Part shown: piece after piece, positions 1 through 64,000 of the stretch
How the letters are laid out: every line of letters starts with the position of its first letter
Numbering within the stretch: the first letter of the stretch is position 1
DNA from: Brachynemurus nebulosus
Taxonomy: Eukaryota > Arthropoda > Insecta > Neuroptera > Myrmeleontidae
Reading direction: 5' to 3'
Assembly: GCA_035578155.1 (NCBI GenBank)
Contig: JAPWDM010000005.1
Coordinates: 20,148,877 to 20,212,876 of the forward strand
DNA: 64,000 nucleotides
Position numbers and translations under genes: made by a program
The notes under the pieces: model-generated
Told to the model about the DNA's origin: nothing
Databases searched by the model: none
The model's input: only the letters and a program-made list of their open reading frames with translations

Positions 1-29
1 ATGAGAGTGGTGTTATAAGGATTCCGTTT

Positions 30-623
<594 letters not shown>

Positions 624-742
624 ACCTATATGCATAATTATATGAAAGAATGTGTTTGTGGTACAGGAAGATATAGATTGTATATAAGCTAAGTCATATA
701 CGTCATACATATGTATATGTTTGTATGTTACTTATATGCCGT

Positions 743-1128
743 TTTTTAGGGTTCCGAAGAAAGTTCTATTTTTTAGAGCTCCGAAATAAATCTCCCGAGA
801 CTATAATAGAAATTTGTTTTGGGGTCCCTAGAAACCAAAAATAATATTCACTAAAATTTATGTATTAAATTTATATTTAGTCCCACACCGTTGGACAAAT
901 TCGTTAGCCAGCCATGTCGGATGCCTAGAACATGGTTTTTTTGACCATTTTTCGTGAAAAAAATTAGTTTTTTGACAAAATTTTCTAAAGTTAAAAATTT
1001 TTTTGACATTTATTTACACCATTAGAAAGAGGAGGAAAAATCACTTAAAAGGGTGAAAAATCACAGAAAAATGGATTTTTATAAACGGAAATTCGCTATG
1101 TTATGCAGGATGCTGCGACAGGGGTATT
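743..1128 (+). mobile_element. Hairpin-ended dispersed family, copy B (5' degraded)
   Basis: It shares TTTGTTTTGGGGTCCCTAGA, GTTGGACAAATTCGTTAGCC and the terminal GAAATTCGCTATGTTATGCA with hairpin and GACAGGGGTATT. The (TA)n core is lost. Confidence 0.7.
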
Positions 1129-1829
1129 TCTTTTTAAGGTACGGTTGAAAAAGAAGTTGAACTAGTCACGACAAAAACATGATTGGAACCCGTCGTAAAT
1201 CTGAAACCAAAGACAAAAATATATCAAAGAAGAAAAAAGTTTTTAATTTATTAAAAACTGGAAAAAAAGATAGTTTTGAATTTTCCATGATTTAGACAAT
1301 AGAAAAATATCTACTAAAGGTTTTTTTATTAAATTTGAAAGCAGTCAATTAGATAGAATTCGAGATTTTATATTTATCAAATCGAATAGAGTGGTTTCGA
1401 AAAATATGTATTTAATATTTTTAATGTAAAATTTCACAAAGCCACAACAATTCAAGTCTACGTTGTTTGAAAGTAATCGGGTATTATGCATAGCTAACGT
1501 CCGATTCGCATCGCCTTAATTAGAGCCAAAGTAGCTCCAAAAAAAAAAAGATCCAAACAGATGTCACAGCATAAAACCCGGTAGCAAAAGAAATGAAAAA
1601 TAATATTACCCGGCGCCCCCACACGCATTTATCAATTGAAATAAATAGATGGCAACACATTTTTATCAAAACACGTAATCAAAAAATTACAATGTACAAC
1701 CTAAATATTTAAAATAATACGCTCATTAAAATACCATCTCTTTTTCCTTCGCTGCTATATAGTTCAATTAATTAATTTCGTTTAATATTTTTTATCCGGC
1801 ACAGTTAAACATTCAACAGTGACCTATCA

Positions 1830-1890
1830 ACTGGTCAGTACCGGTACATACAAACAGCAGTTTCGGTCGTTATGTGATCAGTTTCGATCG
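1830..1890 (+). promoter_or_regulatory. Possible core promoter of tensin exon 1
   Basis: Two matches to the arthropod initiator consensus occur upstream of the start codon: TCAGTA at 1835-1840 and TCAGTT at 1878-1883. A CTATATAG stretch sits at 1755-1762. The region 1800-1910 is complex and not part of a visible repeat. I found no convincing DPE, so the start site is a guess. Confidence 0.25.
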
Positions 1891-1962
1891 ATCGAATTGT
1901 TTTAACAAAAAAATTCTAAATATTAGTTTTTGTGATTTTTTTGTTTTTTTTTTTTGGCAAAA

Positions 1963-58950
<56,988 letters not shown>

Positions 58951-59610
58951 GTAAGATTTTTGTTCAATTTTTGTTTTTTTTAGCACAGGTCTGTTTAAAC
59001 CTTATCAATTAATGCAATTACGCAAATATTAACCAAAATCCTTCAAAGGGAACGACCAAATCATTTTTTATACATTCGAATTCTTTATCTTTCGTTAGCG
59101 CGGGCATAATTACTAAGGATGTTACGGACATGCAATTTCAAATACGGAAACGAATATTTTAAAATTTTTGTTTTCTTCGATTTTAATTTCGATTACAAAT
59201 ATGTAATAATTTTGAATAATATGTTTCGGATACGGTCTTTTAGGGGGAAAAGAAAATCAAAACAAATATATTCAGCAACAATTTTTTCCTTGCAACGGCA
59301 TTCAATTCTGCCTTGCAACGGCAGTTGTTTATAATTTTTCGAAACTTACCTACTTGATCAAATTCAACTCTTTCTCAGCCCACCATAACTCATCCCTTTA
59401 GTTTTGATGAATTTTTGGAAATATTGTTAGAAAAATAAAAATATTCTCTTCTAAAATTTTTTTTAATCAAGTTAAATTGTAGTTACCTTATTAACCCGTT
59501 GTGATCCGAACATATCGCAAACTTAGTGGTACACTAACCTAATTCAAAGGACAAGACTTTTAACAATTATTGTACATGTATAAAAAGTATAAAAATTAAA
59601 TTATTGTGTA

Positions 59611-60265
59611 CAGTGTGTTTCAGAGAAGTAAGAACATATAAATTTTAACATGGGAAAAAGTTGTTGGAATCAGAACTAGTATGCTTATTTTTTATAGATA
59701 TGAGTTTTATATAAAACCCATAGTATTTAATTTTAAAATGGTATTTTTTAGAAACAAAAGTATAACTAGAATAAATGTAAAAATTTTAGTTATGAGTAAA
59801 AAATTTTTGCTAAACAATTATCTGCGTTTTTAAATATACCCCGTTTCAAATACAATTGAGCATGAGTCATCTCTAAAAAATTAAATAATTCTTATATTCG
59901 AAACAAATCAATCTTCTATTCTTTTCTAAAAACAAACTGCAAATTTAAAATTTACACATTTGCAACAACGAAAGAGATAAAGCTAAGAAAACGGGAATTC
60001 CTTAAATTCGTAAGTAATGAATCATGCTTAAATTTAAATGAAATAGATAATAGTAAAATTCAATATTAGTTTTTAATATGTAGGTAGGTACTTATTACAA
60101 TAAAATTTGTTGCTATTGACTTTTTTTTATTTTAAAACATTTTGTTGCAATATCATTTCATTTTATACTAAATATCTAGTAAAAATCAAATAAAGCATCT
60201 TTGATCACAACAAATTTCTTCCATGTTAAAATGTATAGGTATGTTCTTAGTTACTTGAAACACCT
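59611..60265. mobile_element. TA-flanked inverted-repeat element
   Basis: The left CAGTGTGTTTCAGAGAAGTA and inverted right AGGTGTTTCAAGTAACTAAG share GTGTTTCA, AAGAACATA and TTTTAACATGG blocks over about 50 bp. TA lies at 59609-59610 and 60266-60267. Non-coding. Confidence 0.55.
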
Positions 60266-60317
60266 TAGTGATTTAGTTCTCATCAAATAGTTTCAAACTC
60301 AAATTTTAGTAACTGCT

Positions 60318-60630
60318 ACTAGCTTTTACCCGCGGCTTCGTCCGCGTTTTATTTGAAATTATAATATTTTAAGTTAAATTTCAACTATATTTTTCCATGG
60401 CAGTCAAATATTTTCTCGAGGTAAAAACTAACCTATGTCCTTCTACGTCTCCCCCGATTATCACTATACAAAATTTCAAGTTGATTTGTTAAGTCGTTAA
60501 GATTTAAAAACGAGACAAACATTTTAAATAAAATATTCAACAAGAATCAAATATTTCCTAGGTAAAAGATTTTTACCCAAGCTACCTCTATACAGAGTTT
60601 CAAGTTGATTTGTTAAAACAAATAACCAAC
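60318..60630 (+). repeat. Dispersed repeat with CCCGCGGCTTCGTCCGCG head (SINE/LINE-3'-like)
   Basis: It starts ACTAGCTTTTACCCGCGGCT and includes AACCTATGTCCTTCTACGTC and ACAAAATTTCAAGTTGATTT, the last block occurring twice (60468, 60596). This layout is like a widespread arthropod interspersed repeat whose copies carry CCCGCGGCTTCG and 'CTATGTCCTTC...CAAATTTCA' blocks. I could not assign its class with certainty. Confidence 0.5.
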
Positions 60631-61085
60631 ACTGTGATACTAAAAAACATGCGTATGGGGGTCATAATGGGTTAATCATTTTCAAAATTTAATGATTTTT
60701 TTTTCTTATTTACGCAACATATTAATTAATAATTAACAAAACGATTAAATTTGGTACGTGCGATTGAAATACTAAAATGTGCCGACTGGATCGAAACGGT
60801 TCAGCGCACACACTCACAATATGTTAATCCATTTATGTACTAATGGATTTCCTTATATGACAACACAACAAAACGACAACAGAGTCTTGCTAATTGAATT
60901 TCATATTCAAATTAAAAGTAAATGTATTCTAGTTTATTTACTTTTTTCAAAAAAAGTGTTTTTAGTCGAATTTTCTCCGAAAAATTAGACTTATACAGTC
61001 TATACGATAAGAGCTGCGAGAGGCGAGAGTAGGGGCGCTATCCGTTCTCGGACCCGTAGAACACGAATATGTAGAAAAAAAAATG

Positions 61086-61089
<4 letters not shown>

Positions 61090-61168
<79 letters not shown>
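61090..61168. repeat. (TA)n microsatellite
   Basis: About 79 bp of pure TA, placed just upstream of the GC-rich region that leads to the 160-bp tandem array. Confidence 0.95.
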
Positions 61169-61169
<1 letters not shown>

Positions 61170-61464
61170 CCGCCACCTTTTAATTTGTGTAGGGCCCCCC
61201 TATGGAAGTTAAGAGATGAAATTTGGTAAATGGGGCTCATTTTCGAGGCACCTCATACTATCAAAGTGGGGGCAAATTTTTTTTCTGACCCGACCTTTAA
61301 GGGGGTGGTGGGGGGCGGAAAAGCAATAAAACTTTTCCAAACCGGTTTTAAATAATGTTTCGGTCAATTATCTACAACATATCCAAAATGCAGCTTCCTA
61401 GGATGATATGGTGGGAGTAGAGGGGGGAAAAACGATTTTCGCTGGATCTAACAGGCCCCCAGCC

Positions 61465-62060
61465 CCCCAGAATTAACGTAGAGGGTTGAAATTTGGTGTG
61501 TTGATAAAGTTCGTACCTAGGTTGTGCTTTTTGGAGGTTTTAATATTTTACCCCCACCCCCCTCATTTTTAAGCTACAATTTCATGCATTTTCGACGTTT
61601 TCGAAGTTTGTACCACTCGCACAGGTCACCCGAATAAACCTAGAGGGCTGAAATTTTGTATTCGGATTGAATTAGTATCAAGGGGGTGCCTTTTGGGGGT
61701 CTCGACTTTTAACCCCTACCCCCACCATTTTTATACCCAAAAGAACATGATTTTTCTTGTTTTTTAACAGTTTCGTTCGGGTCAAAATCTCCCCAAATAA
61801 ACCTAGAGGGCTGAAATTTTGTGTACAGGTTAAGCTAATAGCCAGACACTGTTTTTTGGAGGTTTCAACTTTTAACCCTTACCCCCACGATTTTTACGCC
61901 AATATTTCCTTAATTTTTTTGCTTGTTTTCTGACACGTCTAGAGACTCCATAAGGAAACCTAGAGGGCTGAAATTTTGTACGTGTATTCAGTTAGTATCC
62001 AGCTAGTACCTTGTAGGGAGTCCGCATCACTTTTCCCCCCACTTCTCCCATTTTTACATC
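61465..62060. repeat. ~160-bp tandem array, about 3.6 units
   Basis: ACCTAGAGGGCTGAAATTTT recurs at 61476 (variant), 61638, 61801 and 61958, giving periods of 162, 163 and 157. Each unit also carries GGGG/TTTTGGAGG, TTTTAACCCYTACCCCCAC and a Pu/Py-rich block. GC content is well above the surroundings. A more distant relative of the unit head is at about 61206. Confidence 0.85.
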
Positions 62061-64000
62061 GGAATTGAATGCTATTGTTAAATGTGTTTTAAAAGCATTA
62101 TGTTTATTCTAAATACAAGTAGGCGAATAGTAATTTTAAAAAATTTAAAAAAAAGTGAACTTACTTTTATGACAAATGAAATACATACATATTAAGTAAT
62201 TTAAAAATGTTATTAAAGTCACTGTTTATTTATAAATTAGGAATTTTGGATTTTTAGTATTTATAAAATAGAAATTTTGGATTTTTTTGGAAAGAAAAAA
62301 TATCTTTATAAAGGCCTTCCAGTTTACTATTTAAGGTCCTTTTTTAATATTTAAAACTAAAACATAAAGGCAATTAGCGGATAAACATGGGCAGGAATGT
62401 CCTCGTACGAATTGTGTTGGTTTTTTTTCTGCTACCTGTTTTCGGCACAAAATTGAAATTTACTGAGATACAGCCCTTAAATACTTAAAACCTTTTTTTA
62501 AAGCCTCGATCAGCCGAACACTCATCACCAGTTTTGAAACCAACAAAATGACAATTCGGTTGTAGACTTTCAATCACATTTCGCTTGTAGACATTCAATA
62601 CCGAAGATGAAGGGGAAAATTCGACTACCGTGATGGGGCCCCGCTGCTCACGGCGTTTTTTTTTTCTATCTTACTAAAGTGAATTACTTCGTAAGAATTA
62701 CTCTACGTGGGCGTTATGACTGTCTCACAGAGTGCACATGCAGTTCGTAGAAATCTACATTGACGTAACTTAAACCAACTGGCAGTGAATGTAATATGAG
62801 AGATATAATCATTAAACATATGAGAGAAATTCTATTTTACCTTTATTTGGAAATATAGAATGTTTTGCAATGGTTTTATTTGTTCAGAATTATAAAAAAA
62901 AAAAAATGGAATACAATTTATGAGTTAAAAAATCCGATAATGACTATTGTTATTTATCGGATATATGAACACTGCCCACGACTAACTCCATCTTTATAAT
63001 TATTCTACCTTCAAATCAACTGGTAAAAAGTAGGAAATTTATGTATTGAGGTCCTCGCTCAATAAGTAGATTTCGATCAAAACCAATTTTTTATATTTTT
63101 TTCTACAAAATAAGTCCTGTTTCATAGGAAATTATTTTACACACAGATACATTTTCTTTCGTACCATCAACAAAACAAATAAAAAAAATTAAGATAAAAA
63201 AATATCTTTGTTAGTTTTTAATTTTGTCTTCACAAAAATAAACAAAAAATTTACATAACGTTTACCAAATAAACAGATAATCGTTTGAATATATCAGATT
63301 ACCTTAATTACAAAACACCTAATGGTATCATAAAACAAAAATACTTAATTAAAAATTACGAAAGTAATCTGTTAATTTTTTTTTTAATTTAACTCACTTC
63401 CTTATTATTATTTTCAAATTTTTTAATTATTTCTAAAATTTTTGTATTCTTACATAACCTCTCTCATTAAAAAACAGGAAACCATAGATGAAATATCCAA
63501 AAGTCCCTTTTTCTACGCATGTATACTAATTGACAGAATTATTTCGAAATTTTTATTTTTATTGTTTACAACTCCGTTTAATTTTAAACTTTTTTTTTAA
63601 AATTAATAACATATTTATTATCCAAAATTGATTAACTACACGTAACATATAGGTAATGGAATGTTTTTGGTTGTTATTAGAAACACTTCCGTAATTAAAT
63701 ACCGTTTTTTACCGAACACTAAAAACTTGTAGAAACCCGCTGAGTTAAGACAGATGATTTAAAGTTTAAACTAACGTTTAAACATATTTAAATATTTAAA
63801 TTGATCATTTAAAAAATTATTCGAAATTAATTACGTGATGTTTTGTGAATAGTTAGTCATACGTTTTTTCATTATTGAAACAAATCAAATACACCTATTA
63901 GCATAAAATTAACATCGAAATACGTTAAACATTTTGTAAAATAATTATCAATTTTTTATAATAAAAATTGGTCGCCATTTTGAAGGGTAATTTGTCAAAT

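Larger units (their letters stand above)
58951..64000 (+). other. by: Start of tensin intron 8 (downstream exons not reached)
   Basis: It begins GTAAGA. It contains a TA-flanked inverted-repeat element (59611-60265), a GC-rich-headed dispersed repeat (60318-60630), a (TA)n tract (61090-61168) and a ~160-bp tandem array (61465-62060). From 62.1 kb to the end I see no gene or repeat that I can identify. Confidence 0.65.

Noticed and set aside
61465..62060. CRISPR-like array
   Set aside because: Periods of 157-163 with imperfect units and no unique spacers; it is a eukaryotic tandem repeat.

Overview
The window is AT-rich animal genomic DNA (introns of 0.1 to 21 kb, GT-AG splicing, dense dispersed repeats). 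The one clear cellular protein-coding gene is an insect-type tensin, orthologous to Drosophila blistery (by), on the + strand. Its start lies at 1963 and it runs off the right end of the window. I assign the window to an insect from the tensin sequence; the order cannot be fixed from this stretch.

Tensin layout. Eight coding exons join in phase: 1963-2082, 15577-15768, 16979-17151, 30017-30166, 35006-35172, 35985-36203, 36325-36513 and 57906-58950 (2255 nt, 751 codons plus 2 nt). They encode a short N-terminus, a PTEN/tensin-type phosphatase-like domain, a PTEN-type C2 domain and the start of the long disordered linker. The SH2 and PTB domains must lie beyond the window. The phosphatase domain is catalytically dead by sequence: the P-loop Cys is Ala, the WPD loop reads W-P-S-D, and only the P-loop Arg remains. 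A possible alternative first exon (36952-36991) sits in intron 7 in a phase compatible with exon 8, and would give a short tensin lacking the phosphatase/C2 half.

The rest is intron and flank filled with mobile DNA, mostly non-autonomous. (1) A family of 0.4-0.6 kb elements with subterminal inverted repeats, a central (TA)n microsatellite and a 3' hairpin, resembling Helentron-associated/DINE-like elements; one copy is a near-perfect 489-bp palindrome. (2) hAT-type elements with 8-bp target duplications, including a GC-rich-ended family with at least five copies and one element carrying a fossil transposase C-terminus. (3) TA-duplicating Tc1/mariner/pogo-type elements, including a pogo-like element with an internally deleted transposase gene, nested in a larger element. 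(4) Two TTAA-flanked piggyBac-type MITEs and one possible PIF/Harbinger MITE. (5) A minus-strand hammerhead ribozyme motif of the Penelope-like retroelement type. (6) A ~290-bp repeat family and a ~160-bp tandem array.

A single tRNA-like gene (anticodon AGT) with Pol III boxes and a T-tract terminator lies in tensin intron 3. Long stretches (for example 43-45.8 kb, 48.6-51.8 kb and 62.1-64 kb) show nothing I can identify beyond AT-rich intronic sequence.
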